DNA of 64,000 nucleotides from the NCBI GenBank assembly GCA_951812925.1, contig OX638372.1, positions 3,224,001-3,288,000 of the forward strand, given 5' to 3'. The first letter of the stretch is position 1, and each line of letters starts with the position of its first letter. This document shows, one piece after another, positions 26,288 to 36,652 of the stretch. The translations under genes were made by a program, and so were the position numbers. Below the pieces are notes generated by a model that was not told the DNA's origin, searched no databases, and worked only from the letters and a program-made list of their open reading frames with translations. Source of the DNA: Calliopum simillimum. Lineage: Eukaryota > Arthropoda > Insecta > Diptera > Lauxaniidae.

Positions 26288-27336
26288 ACAGTGCAACAAA
26301 AAAAATGTTCCTGGGGTCTTATAAAGTTTTTCTGCTAGGCTATGAAGGCTATTTTATCGAATATGTGTATCATTGTTTTTTTTTATGGCTTAAAGTTCGC
26401 GTTTTATATAAAATTATGAAATGTTGCTGACGTCTTTACCTTTAATTTAAGCTATAGCACTTGAGAAGCTTCATTGTATTTTTTGTTTTATAAGCAAAAA
26501 TGTAAAAATTTTTCTATTTCAAAATTAAGACTTTGTAATGATTTTTATACAATACACCCAGGGTAAATTCATATTGTCCTTCCGTGTGTAACGCAGAGGA
26601 GGCGTGGCAAGTACGGAAACGTATATACAATATATTCTTCATCAGCGTCAGCTCCTCAGTCGATATAGCCCGTCCGTCTGGCTGGCTTTGTGGTTGGGTG
26701 GCTGGGGGGCTTGGGAGCTGGTTGGCTAGGGGCTGGCAGACTAGCTGGGTGTCTGGGTTTCTGTCTGTCCGTGGAATTTTTTTTTACGGGAAAACTAACC
26801 AAGGTAATTCAGTGAAATTCGGTACAGTGGCTTCGCCCTAAAAGCTAGATCAAATTATTGAAAATGAGCAAAATCCGTTAAAAGACACGCCTACCACCCA
26901 TACAAAAATATATTCAAAATGCAACTTTAGGAGTATTTTTCATGACACTGCTACCAAAATACACATCAATACCACGAATTTTAAGCGCAAGCTCTGAGCA
27001 GAAGCTGGGCAGATTCGGACAAGAGGGCGTGGCACCTCCCATTTAAGAAAAAGCTTCAAAATGCTATACTGAAAGGGTTTTTGACACAACCCAACTAAAT
27101 TTCACTCAGACACTAAGAACTATAAATGCAAGCTCTGAGTTAAAACATGGTGAACTCAGACAAGAGAGCGTGGTACCTCCCAAGTAAGAACATTTTTTAA
27201 AATACTGCAGTGTAGGGTATTTAATGTTTGGCCAGGCCAAAAGTTATACCCTTACTAGTTATTTTTCATAACCTATTAGAAAAAACTTTATCAGTTCCCA
27301 GCGATCAAATTTTTTTTCCTTTTGTTGCACTGTGTA
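26284..27336. mobile_element. Inverted-repeat element with ~60-bp imperfect ends, interrupted by another repeat
   Basis: The left end ACACAGTGCAACAAAA near 26287 and the right end TTTTGTTGCACTGTGT ending near 27336 are exact complements over 16 bp. Similarity continues inward for about 60 bp (CTGGG, TTATAAAGTTTTTCT versus CTGGGAA, GATAAAGTTTTTTCT). A 0.7-kb block (about 26556-27262) lies between the ends and is itself a dispersed repeat. No target duplication could be fixed and no transposase is visible, so the superfamily is left open. Confidence 0.6.
26556..27262 (-). repeat. Dispersed repeat family C, copy 1 (inverted relative to copy 2)
   Basis: Reverse complement of the unit at 39706-40520. 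Matching landmarks in reverse order are ACCCAGGGTA, TTGTCCTTCCG, TAACGCAGA, GGAGGCGTGGCA, TCAGCGTCA..TCCTCAGTCGAT, CCGTCTGGCTGGC and GGGCGTGGCACCTCCCAT. These are followed by ACTGCAGTGTAGGGTATT and GGCCAGG, then AACTTACTAGT-like ends. The GGCT-rich tract (26680-26770) is an expanded, decayed version of the CAGC run in copy 2. Inserted inside the element at 26284-27336. Confidence 0.75.
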
Positions 27337-30300
27337 ATCGCCCGGCCGCGCACAGTTCATCTGAAAACCTTAGACACGATAACTTCGTCCGCCTTCTACT
27401 TTGAGCGCAATTAATCTAACACACATATGAACGGAGTTAGTTTGGCTGTAGCAATTGCTGCACAGCTGCGCGCATGCGCAACACAACATTTTTAATTGCC
27501 ATGCAAAATTTTATTATGTTTTTATTACAAAAATATTTTCGCTTCGTTTACAATTTATTTTGAGTTCACTAAATGGATTGACAATTAATCTCATAGAATG
27601 CAGTTTCATTAAACATTCATAATGTAAATGATGCATGACAGTTACTGCGATTGTGAGATCATGCGATAGTTAGTTGTGCTTGCGAAACACAAAGTTTATG
27701 AAATTAAGTTTTGAATAAACTTAAAAATTTTTTAAAAATCAAAACTTAGCTCGAAAACAAAAGAAAAGACAGGAAACAAATTTTGTTCTTTGTTCTTTCT
27801 ATGGGAAATTGCCTTTTAAAAAAAATCAATTGTAAAAACTTGTATTAAATTTGAACGTTAAAAGATTTTACGATGTACTCTAGAATATTTGTGGAATACT
27901 CTCATTATTTTGAACAGGAATAAGTCCATAAAGGTGGCAAAATTTTATTAATTTCTTACAAAATGTCAGTCAATACATATCAGGACAACACTTAAATTGT
28001 AAATTATTCCCAAAAATTTTACACATATTTCTTGGACGATGCTAGGCATTTTATGCCTAGTATACTTTTTTCGTAAGATGCCTTCCTCTGGAGTAAACAA
28101 AGAGTTTTGCCTGCTGCGGGCGTTCAAAAGCCAAAAACTCTCATCTAGCGACCGAAACCCATCTTGAGTCATACATCATTTTAAAGCTTATAATTTATGC
28201 TTTAATTTAAAGTACTTTAAAAAAATTAAGGAGGGTTTTTTTTAAAAATTCAAAAGTAATTTTTAAATTTAAAAAATTTTGGCGAAAAAAATTTTTTTTT
28301 TTCCAAGAAATATTTTTTATAAAAAGAACACTTAAAAATTAATGCGACCAGTTGCTTAGATATATCAATTTAAAACTTTGGTTCAAGCTATAAATATTAG
28401 AAAAACACCCTTTTCATGAAAATGACTAAAAACGCCAACTTCAACACTAGGTACTAGGACCAAAGAACTACCTTATTGCCAAATTTGAGCGAAATCAGAG
28501 ACAACAACATTTTCAGCTGGTACACTTGACGTGTTTTGCTTCATATATATTTTGATTTTACCGACAATTTATTTAGAATAATTAGCATTTTTTAATATAA
28601 ATGACAATGTCATTAGCTTTAAAAACATTCAATAAACATTCAAAGCAAACGAATATACAAACCATGCGACAAAGTGTCAATAACACTGCAAAAAAACTGT
28701 TGACATACGGAAAGTGCCTAGCGGCAATTTTCGATTTTAAACCAAGAAAGAAAAAAACGTAATTTAACAACTTGAGTTTTTCTTTTGTCATCAACCAAGA
28801 AACCGACCGTAGAAAAAACTCCATCATTTGCGTATGAATTCAACGTTGCAAAGATTTTTTTCCACAAACAGCGATGACAAATGGCCCAAAGAAATAAAAT
28901 CGATCGTTCGTCAATTTCCAACATTACTCACCACCTTCAGAGGCAATTTATTTCTCACCAGTTTACTGGCTAACAGCATATTGCTAACTGTAAAAATCAG
29001 CTGCTCCCACCATCACTAGATGGCGCTGTATCATTGATTTTACCACTATTTAATTTTACAACTTGCAGCGCGATTACAATCGAACTGTGCTACAGCAACA
29101 GCAGCAAGCAGCATATGTTGCTGTGTTGAAACTGGCGATTGCTGCATTGCGTCCATCGTCAGACGACACCAGCAACCAGCAACAACGGACGTCAGCAGGG
29201 TGCAATCTGCGCAGAAAAGTTTTGTTTCTTACACGTAGAGTGGAAAAACAGCATATCTGGCAGTCTCTATTGCCGCCGCGCAACAACATGACTGTCTGTC
29301 GCTGAACATGCGCTGTTCGTTTATACGATCGATCGATCGATCTCTCATATGTTTGTTGTTGCACGATGCTGCTGGTGTCGTTGCTGTTTGGTTTCGACCA
29401 CATGTTTGTCTTGTCCGATTATAGGTTAGATCATGTTGTCGTTTTGTTGGGGGCCATCCAGCAGGCAGTTTGTTGTAATTCCTGCTGGAAATTACCGTAA
29501 AATTCGCGGCATGTTTACAGATCATATGTAAGATGTTGCAAATCTATTGCTAACTAAAATACAGAACGATTCAAGTACTAAGTATGGATTTTGTGAGTGT
29601 GAGTTTGAAAACAAAAGGAAATTTCAAAGCAAAGAAAAAATATCAAACTGAAATTTTTATCATGACTTACACTCCCAACATGTTGCCGTTAATTGCAACA
29701 GCAACAAATGTTTTTTTTTTTTTTTTTGTTTCACAATGCGTGCGCAACATTTCTAGCGAAATTCTGTTAAGTGAAATTCTGTCTGCGTCGCCGATCGTTT
29801 CGATTGATAAAAGCGCAAAACTTGTACAAAATAATGTCACTATACCTTAAAATGGTTTGTTGTTGTTGTTTGTCCGTACCATGTTGTTGTCGATATTGCA
29901 TGCAGCAATGCAACAAAAGGGGGGAAAAAACATGGAAAATTGCAACAGCAAAATTTAATTTAAATCGATGCAGCAACACGCATTTAATCGATTGTTCGAT
30001 CACTTAATCTGTTGATGTTGCGATCGGTTTCTTTTTTTTTTTTCTTTTTGTTTTTCTTGCTAAGCGCCAGTTTGGCTGTGGCCCGACAACAACGAATACC
30101 ATCAGCAACAGCATTAGGATAATACTGCCACAAAGCTGCCTCAAAGAAAGTTAAATGTTCATTTTAAAAAGCCGCCGCCACCGCCTCATTGCACATGAAC
30201 TCGTATGTAGTATGTAGCATCCGTAAGTTTCAATGGATGCTCAGTGCATTTCAATTACACCAGAGTCGGTACAAAATGCTCGAGAAATTAAAAACAAGAT

Positions 30301-31056
30301 GATGACATAAATATGATGGTTTTAACATTGGAAAAATCTTTTCTCAAGGGAAAAATTACGTATGGATTTCATCGATCGAATTGTATGCTACATGGAATGT
30401 GATTTAATGAGTTCATGTGCGTAGCCAGGGGAAGCCAAATGTGATAATTGTCTCCATAACTGAATTATTTTATTCTTAGTCTTCACAACGACAAAAGCCA
30501 CCTTTTTATACTACATATAAGCAAGTACTGTAAACACTTATTGCACTGCAACCAAAACAATTCTGAACTGCTTTACTATGCTAATCGCTTGTTATATGGT
30601 AATAGTTGGTTGTATTATCATCGCTTACAATCTTCAAACGTTTCTGATTCATTGCTTTCAACCACACGATAAGTTCATCTCTCGTTGAGTTCAGTTATAA
30701 CTAGTCTCAATTATTCTCACCACTTCTTTTCACCACATGCTGTTTGGCTTGCGCAGTTGCTTATTTTAAAAACAGGGTGCACTAAAGTTTAAATTTTCTA
30801 TAATTTTTGTATAAGTGCATTTTTTAGGTTCGCATGTTTTTAGCACGGTTTAGGCAATAAAAAATTAATCCTTCTATTATTATAACTGCATTATTTTGTC
30901 CCACAAAATGAAAGATGCTAGACCGAAATTTTTTTTTTTAAAACTTAGAAACATTGTTCGAACGTTAAGTAATCCATTAGGTATCGAGGAGGTATAAAAT
31001 TTTGATGGCTTAAGTTATATCTGCTTAAATTAATAATTTCACTTGACTTACATAAG
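27337..31056. other. Intronic sequence, no gene recognised
   Basis: The part 29030-30150 is GC-richer, with CAG/CAA runs, a GATC run (29327-29342) and a pyrimidine tract (29709-29730). It appears single-copy. No domain in any open frame; the many overlapping frames on both strands there follow from the trinucleotide composition. Confidence 0.4.
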
Positions 31057-31058
31057 TA

Positions 31059-31281
31059 TGAGCCGTTTATTTTGATAGTGGCCTAAGGCCATTTTGGAGC
31101 AAAAGTAATGTATGAATTAGCTGGCATTTTGTTCAGAACGAATAAAATTGAATTCTGTCTTTAAAGAAAGTTTACCACATTCTGTGAAATCAATGGCGTT
31201 ATGTTTAAAAAATAGTATTATTTGAATAACATTACTTTTGCCCCGAAATGGACTTAGGCCACTTTCAAAATAAACGGCTCA
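31059..31281. mobile_element. mariner/Tc1-type MITE with TA target sites
   Basis: About 57-bp inverted ends starting TGAGCCGTTTATTTTGA at 31059 and, in reverse, ending at 31281. Both ends are flanked by TA (31057-31058 and 31282-31283), as expected for Tc1/mariner insertions. The arms share GTGGCCTAAG, CCATTT.GG and GCAAAAGTAATGT. Total 223 bp with no coding capacity. The assignment to superfamily rests on the TA flanks and the size. Confidence 0.75.
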
Positions 31282-31955
31282 TATGTAAACATTTCGAAAT
31301 TAAAAACGAAAATTCAAAGACTTTAATGTGTTCAAGCAGTTTATGTGCTTGCAACATTCAAACTCGGTTTCTGAGAGTATATGGCAAATGAAAAAACTCA
31401 TTTGCATGTAATTTTACTTTTGATTCCATCAATTTGTTTATGTTGATCATAAAAATAAAAAAAAAAAATTTTCATTGTGTGCAACATAAACACATGGATA
31501 CAAAATATACATAAAAATGTTTACATATTGTCAATAACATGTCTCACAAGTATTGAATGACAAAATTATTGAATGAACAAAAGAAAGAAGTGATGAAATT
31601 TGCGCTGCAAAAAAATAACAACAAAAAAAATGTCTAAACAAAAATAAATGTTGCAGGCAGCATAATTGCAATCCATTTATAGAGGAAGTAAAGGATGATA
31701 ATACGGGTTAGATAGGTTCAAATCAAACCCGATACTTATATTTGTGTTTTGTAATAAAAACTACTAAAATACCGCGTGTAATGAGTTCAGTTGCTGAGTG
31801 TTTCGAAATTTTAGTAATGATTACATTTGCCTATGTAGATGAACAGCTATGATTTTGGGGTCAGTATTTTCCGTTTTCTGACCCACAAACAAATCATTTC
31901 CTTTCTCCAACTTCCGTCGTTATCACATCGAAACTTCTATACCTTTCCTGACACC

Positions 31956-32573
31956 TGTGCAGAATTGTCGAAAACCTAAAATTTTTTTAGAGTTCTGAGT
32001 CCGTTGAGAATAGTTCTGGAGTTCATTCACAAAGTTCGAAATAGTTCTGCGCAACTAGACCATAAATCGGAGGTATGCCGTTTTTTAACGTAGAGGAGCT
32101 TGGATAAAATGCTCTGAAGTGTTCTGAAGTTCTTTATATTTTTTTTTTTTTTTAAAAAATTTTTCATAAAAATATTACTTACAAAAGAAGAGTTCTGATA
32201 AGAATTCTAGATAGCGATCAACAAGTTCTACAAAAAATCTTTGAGCCACTTTTCCAAATTATTCGTAGTTTTCATGTTAATCGCTAAATCTGACCAAAAG
32301 TCCGAATATTTTGAAAAAATTCGAGCGCTATTCAGAAATCTTCTAGGCAATAAAATTTTTTTTTTCGGAAACCCAAAAAAAAAAGTTTTTTAATGAAAAA
32401 TTTTTCACTAAAAAAAAATAAAAAAAAAAATTTCATAACTCTTTCCAGTGAGGTAAAAAATTTCATCAAAACTCCTATACGTAAAAAAAGAGGCGCACCA
32501 CCTATTTTTGAAAAAACTCTAGACGGACACAGAACTCAAAAAAATGTTTCAGTTTTCGACAACTAACTTCACA
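31956..32573. mobile_element. Palindromic element B, short relative of element A
   Basis: The ends TGTGCAGAATTGTCGAAAAC (31956) and the complement of GTTTTCGACAACTAACTTCA (ending about 32573) are inverted copies. Similarity continues through TTTTTTTAGAGTTCTGAGTC versus TTTTTTTGAGTTCTGTGTC. The left half matches element A in direct order: GAGTTCTGAGTCC, AATAGTTCTGGAGT, TTCGAAA.AGTTCTGCG, AAATTATTCGTAGTTTTC and GTTAATC. At 618 bp with no coding sequence, it is a non-autonomous member of the same family. Confidence 0.7.
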
Positions 32574-33697
32574 TGAGTGAAAATTCTAACCTATCAGAAT
32601 AAATTTTTTTGGGTCTTTCTTACTATTTATTTCAAAAAGTGTCTTTTAATGCTCCACAAAAATAATCTTCGGAATATTTCAATAGGATTCGCCAAAGCCT
32701 AGAATCCCCTGGAACTTAAGTGCACATTTCTTTAGCAAGATTTCAGCAAGTTTTTTATTCTTAACTTATTCTGGAATCAGCATTCACTGAATCCACTGAG
32801 GTTATATTCTTGCTTGCATTATATGACAATATTTGTGTGCAACACTTAAACAAACATTGTTGTTAATGTTGATGCTGCTGCTGTTCAGATTCAGAAATTA
32901 AGTTTATGTTTTATTTGTATCTCTCACATGTCCAATGCCTTCTCATTGGATTTAGTCCGTCTGGTTTACCACTTTAATTTTGCGTGCGAGGTGTTTTTTA
33001 TGGTCGACATTTATTTTGTATTTGTTTTTGTTGCTGCTGGGGAGAAAATCATGTTGTCTTGTGCTTGTTTTATTTGTGCACCACAACTTTATTTGTGGCA
33101 TTAAGCTTGACCACAAGTCAGAAGTTGTTCTACTTGGCCATTAATTGACACGCTGAAGCATCAGGGGACTTTAAGGCTTAATAAAAAGTGAAGTGTCAAG
33201 GCAAAAGTTGCAAATTTTTATAAGACGCAGTTTTAAGCAAGAAAAACGGATCAAAAAAAGAAAGGAGAGTAAGGAATGAAATGATCATATTAATGGATTT
33301 GCAAAAAGCATGAAAAGCATTCCATTCATAAGATGTGTCACAACAGGAAATGCCTGACTACACAGCTGCGTAAAATTAATGTCAGTTCTTGAAAACTAAA
33401 ACGATGGAGTTGAAAAATTTGCCTTTCTTTTTTTCGGAATAAAGAACTTCTTAACTTAAATGGAAAATTATGTTTTCGTTAATAAAAATCATTAATTTTT
33501 GTATTTTCGAACAAAGTTATCAATGATCTCGATCAAAATTAGCGTAACTGTGGAGTTTTCTTTTTTTCAAATTCCAATATAATAAAATACCTACATTTTT
33601 TAGCTGCCCACTTTATTTCAACAAGTAGTTGCCATATCAACACAATCCATTACCCACAAAACACATTAAACATTTACACTTTTTTTCTTCTTTGCAG
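32574..33697. other. Intron end with splice acceptor
   Basis: About 1.1 kb with no gene. It ends in a pyrimidine tract (TTTTTTTCTTCTTTGCAG, up to 33697), a strong acceptor directly before the EGF-coding exon. Confidence 0.6.
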
Positions 33698-33966
33698 TTG
33701 CACTTCACGTTTTGTTGGTGACTTTTGTGAAGATCCCGATCCCTGCCATTCTGGTCCCGGTCGTTGTCAAAATGGCGGCACCTGCACCGTATCTTATCGT
33801 GGCGGCCGCCTTGGCATCGCCTGCCGCTGTCCGATTGGATTCACAGAATCGCTGTGTGAGATTCCAGTACCAAATGCCTGTGATTCATCGCCATGCCGCA
33901 ACGGTGGAACATGCAACCTGAAAACACTTGACGAATACACATGCTCGTGTGTGAACGGATACACAG
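33698..33966 (+). CDS. N: Notch exon: end of EGF1, EGF2, most of EGF3
   Basis: An internal exon of the Notch receptor, a single-pass membrane receptor for Delta and Serrate that acts in cell-fate decisions. The exon starts with the third base of a split codon (phase 2), then 89 codons, then one base (phase 1) before the GTGGGT donor at 33967. The encoded peptide gives the end of EGF1 (CTSRFVGDFC), all six cysteines of EGF2 (exon residues 16, 23, 29, 42, 44, 53) and five of EGF3 (61, 66, 72, 82, 84). The words SLCEI, VPNACD and NLKTLDEYTC match Drosophila Notch as I recall it, which separates it from other EGF proteins. O-fucose sites (CQNGGTC, CRNGGTC) occur in both repeats and an O-glucose site (CDSSPC) in EGF3. 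EGF2 has extra residues between its first two cysteines. The identification is confident; the numbering rests on recall. Confidence 0.93.
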
Positions 33967-34198
33967 GTGGGTGGCACAGCAACAGTTGCTGTTGCACTGC
34001 GACTACTACTACTGCTGGTAGTGTTATGAGGACAAATTTGCTGTAACCACTATAGAGGCAGCGTGCAATTAGTGCGATGTCGGCTTGTTTGTCCTCTATG
34101 ACGCGCTACATGCGCCGCGTACTAAATAACAAACGAATGAGAGAGAGAGAGAGTAAACAACTTTTTCTTCATACATTTTGTTTACTTTAATTTTCCAG
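33967..34198 (+). other. N: Notch short intron (232 bp)
   Basis: Bounded by a GTGGGT donor (33967) and a pyrimidine-rich TTTTCCAG acceptor (ending 34198); phase 1. It contains a GA run at 34139-34154. It is the only short intron in the window. Confidence 0.9.
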
Positions 34199-34406
34199 GT
34201 GAACACTGTGGGACTCAAAATCTGTGCGCTACAGCGCCATGTCGCAATGGCGGCACTTGCACTTCCGTTGCAGGCGGCACACACTTTAAATGCATTTGTC
34301 CGAAAGGTTTCAAGGGGCAGACATGCACCGAGGATGTCGAAGAGTGTAAGGCAACAAATCCGTGCAAACATGGCGGTACTTGTTTGAACACACATGGATC
34401 CTATCA
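34199..34406 (+). CDS. N: Notch exon: end of EGF3, EGF4, first half of EGF5
   Basis: Continues the frame of the previous exon: two bases complete a Gly codon, then 68 codons, then CA of a split Gln codon (phase 2) before the GTGAGT donor at 34407. It supplies the sixth cysteine of EGF3 (EHC), all six of EGF4 (exon residues 9, 14, 20, 31, 33, 42) and the first three of EGF5 (49, 55, 61). EGF5 opens with DVEEC and carries LNTHGSY, the calcium-binding EGF pattern. O-fucose sites (CRNGGTC, CKHGGTC) are kept. EGF4 reads CATAPC, where the O-glucose motif wants Ser, and [10 protein letters not shown], where the O-GlcNAc motif wants Ser or Thr. Both differ from Drosophila EGF4 as recalled. Confidence 0.93.
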
Positions 34407-34412
34407 GTGAGT

Positions 34413-35509
34413 ATATGTTTTTGAAAAATATTATTTTATCTATCCATGTATATACGAGCAAGTGGCATGTTTTAACAATGAAATTTCAAAAAAATCATTT
34501 AGTATGACAACTCAGCTTAAGTACAATACATATCTATATTTCTAGAAACTTGTTTGTGAACCTGCTTGAAAACATAAAATATATCACTCAGGAATATAAT
34601 AAATGAAAGGAAACCGCCATTCAAATTTTCAAAACATGTGTGAAATTTTTATAAATTGCATACATAACTCTTAGAAAGAGACCCATAAAATTTTACTTTT
34701 TATTACTCTCGGCACTTTCAAAAATAATACAACTTCAAACACTGCGCTTCTAATAAAAATGTCAAATGCTTAAATTAAAAATTATTTATTTTGCTACTGT
34801 TAAATATTTATTGAATTTTATCAGCCAACCAACCCGCACAATCAATGCAGAGCTTAAAAAAAAGTTCTTTATGTTCCAAGCGAAAGGTATAAATTTGACA
34901 TATTTATGATCTGCTGTCATATCAGGCAATACATTTGTTGCTTTATGTGACTAAAAGCTTAAATTCGGATTCGTATGTTTGACATTTTGCTTTGTCTGGT
35001 TTAAATAATTTAAAGATTCACGTTGGTAAATTTATACGTTAATGAATTTCTAGTTGACTTTGTTGTTCTTACATTAAGCAGAAATTATTTAAAAAAAGTA
35101 CTATTTCTAAAATTAATAAAAATTCACGCTTTAAATATTCATCCCAAATTATCTAGAATCTTTGAACTTTTTACTGAAAATATCTTTGAAGTGAAACCTC
35201 TTTGCCCACGCAGGTGCACCTCAGACTTCTCGACACTTTTTTGGCAACACATTTTTGGATACTTCTTATAGCTAGAGGGGTGATATCTGGCCAGAAAGTG
35301 TCATGCCCCTTTCAGGCATAAATTCATCTCTCAATTTGGAGGTTGGAATCTAAAAAACCCAGTTGCTATGGTAGGATAGGGTTTGGAAATTTTGCACAAC
35401 AACAAAGCAACAAACTTTATAAATTTTTCAATACTAAGACCACGACTTTACGCCTAAGGCCGAGACTCAACATCAAAACCAAGACCAAAACTAAATGTCT
35501 AAACTGGCT
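34413..35509. other. Intronic sequence, no gene recognised
   Basis: About 1.1 kb of AT-rich intron before the LINE fragment. Nothing recognisable apart from a weak GTGCACCTCAGAC / AAAGTGTCATGCCCC stretch near 35212-35315 that may be old repeat sequence. Confidence 0.35.
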
Positions 35510-36652
35510 GTTGGATGCCAATGCAGTATGGCCAGTCTTCCATTCTCGAAAAACTGCACACCGAACTTACCTGCTCAACAGACTACACCTGCCCCATACT
35601 CAGTTTTGATAACAATTTTCGGGTATGGCTTCCAGAGAGAGCTCAGTGGGAAGATGGCACCATTAACCGAAACTTTGAAACCACCATATACACCGATGGC
35701 TCCAAGATGGAGTGTGGTGTAGGTGCGGGAGTGTTTTCAAGAGTGCTGAAATTATCCCACTCATTTCGCTTGCCTGATTCAGCCAGCGTTTTTCAGGCAG
35801 AAGTTATTGCCATCCTCGAAGCCTGCATATCATTAGAGGATATCAATACCTTTTCCGGAAAGGTGGCAATCCTCTCGGATAGTCAGGCTGCCATCAAAGC
35901 ACTCAATTCAACAATAATAAAATCTAAATTAGTAGCGGATTGCAAGGAAAAATTAGTCAGACTGGAGCGTCGGCTTGATCTTGCGCTCGTTTGGGTTCCA
36001 GGCCACAGGAACAGCGAAGGCAACGAAAAAGCTGACGAACTGGCAAGGAACGGCTCCTCTCTGAATGTCACAAGCGCGGTGCGAGTTTATACCCCGCTAG
36101 GTCTAGCAAAGAAGCGGATCTTCTCATACTACTTAACCAAGGCGAACACTAATTGGAAGGCATTGACTACATGTAGGATACCAAGGTCAATCTGGCCTTC
36201 ATATAACAGTTCAAGAACTACTTATTTACTAGCTAATAACCGTATTAATATGGCAAAACTTACCGCACTTTGCACAGGACACTGGGCCATCGGTAAGCAT
36301 GCTGAAAAACTAGGCATCCCTTTCAACTCATTTTGTCGGAGTTGCTTAGATGCAAACGAGCAAGAATCTCTTGAACACTTTCTCTGTGACTGCCCAGCTC
36401 TGGCTAGAGCTAGACTTAAATCACTAGGAAAGCCTTTCTTCAATAAACTCAGCGAAATCGCCTACATCGAAATTGGCTCACTGCTCAATTACCTTAATAG
36501 AACTAACTGGATATAGATATCGTTAGTACGGTAATTTTAAAATTTTTCACACACACTTATACCAGTCTGTCGGATCACTTTTGTGGTATTAAAATGGCAC
36601 TTTTAGTGCTTCTTAGTTAGCTTGCATCGCTAAACCGCCACTCTAACCTAAC
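35510..36652 (+). mobile_element. 5'-truncated LINE, RNase H end and 3' UTR
   Basis: Sense-oriented within the Notch intron. Only the C-terminal part of the second open frame (RNase H and a Cys/His knuckle) and a 3' UTR of about 140 bp remain; the reverse transcriptase is missing, which is the usual 5' truncation of LINEs. The 3' end is taken at the CTCTAACCTAACC near 36640-36652, typical of tails in the I/LOA group; no poly(A) is seen. The 5' limit is approximate. Confidence 0.75.
35515..36516 (+). CDS. LINE RNase H domain with C-terminal zinc knuckle (partial ORF2)
   Basis: 333 codons from an ATG that is probably not the original start, since the reverse transcriptase would lie upstream. 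RNase H residues are all present: D61 (IYTDGSK), E96 (FQAEVIAI), D122 (LSDSQAAI), H164 (VPGHRNSEGN) and D174 (EKADELA). A C-terminal CysCys-His-Cys cluster (C274, C277, H288, C291 or C293) follows, ending at a stop at 36516. This layout is found in RNase H-carrying LINEs (I, LOA and related groups); it is not a host RNase H, which would be a stand-alone protein. The frame has no breaks, so the insertion is fairly recent or has decayed little. The clade is inferred, not resolved. Confidence 0.85.
   Translation: MPMQYGQSSILEKLHTELTCSTDYTCPILSFDNNFRVWLPERAQWEDGTINRNFETTIYTDGSKMECGVGAGVFSRVLKLSHSFRLPDSASVFQAEVIAILEACISLEDINTFSGKVAILSDSQAAIKALNSTIIKSKLVADCKEKLVRLERRLDLALVWVPGHRNSEGNEKADELARNGSSLNVTSAVRVYTPLGLAKKRIFSYYLTKANTNWKALTTCRIPRSIWPSYNSSRTTYLLANNRINMAKLTALCTGHWAIGKHAEKLGIPFNSFCRSCLDANEQESLEHFLCDCPALARARLKSLGKPFFNKLSEIAYIEIGSLLNYLNRTNWI

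Larger units (their letters stand above)
1..33697 (+). other. N: Notch upstream intron (3' part, 5' end outside window)
   Basis: Everything before the first exon is read as one intron, because it ends in a pyrimidine-rich tract and TTTGCAG immediately before the EGF-coding exon at 33698. I looked for an exon carrying the rest of EGF1 (a Cys-rich CxNGGTC-type segment ending in phase 2 before a GT donor) and for a signal-peptide exon, and saw none. The intron is therefore probably longer than 33.7 kb. Its content is listed in separate entries. The absence of an upstream exon is inference; a very short exon could have been missed. Confidence 0.7.

Noticed and set aside
29063..29525. Overlapping open frames on both strands
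   Set aside because: CAG/CAA-rich composition suppresses stops in several frames at once; no recognisable domain.
33712..33921. Alternative plus-strand frame across the first Notch exon
   Set aside because: Out of frame with the EGF cysteine pattern; a shadow of the true reading frame. The same applies to 33794-33997, 34096-34461 and 34178-34387.
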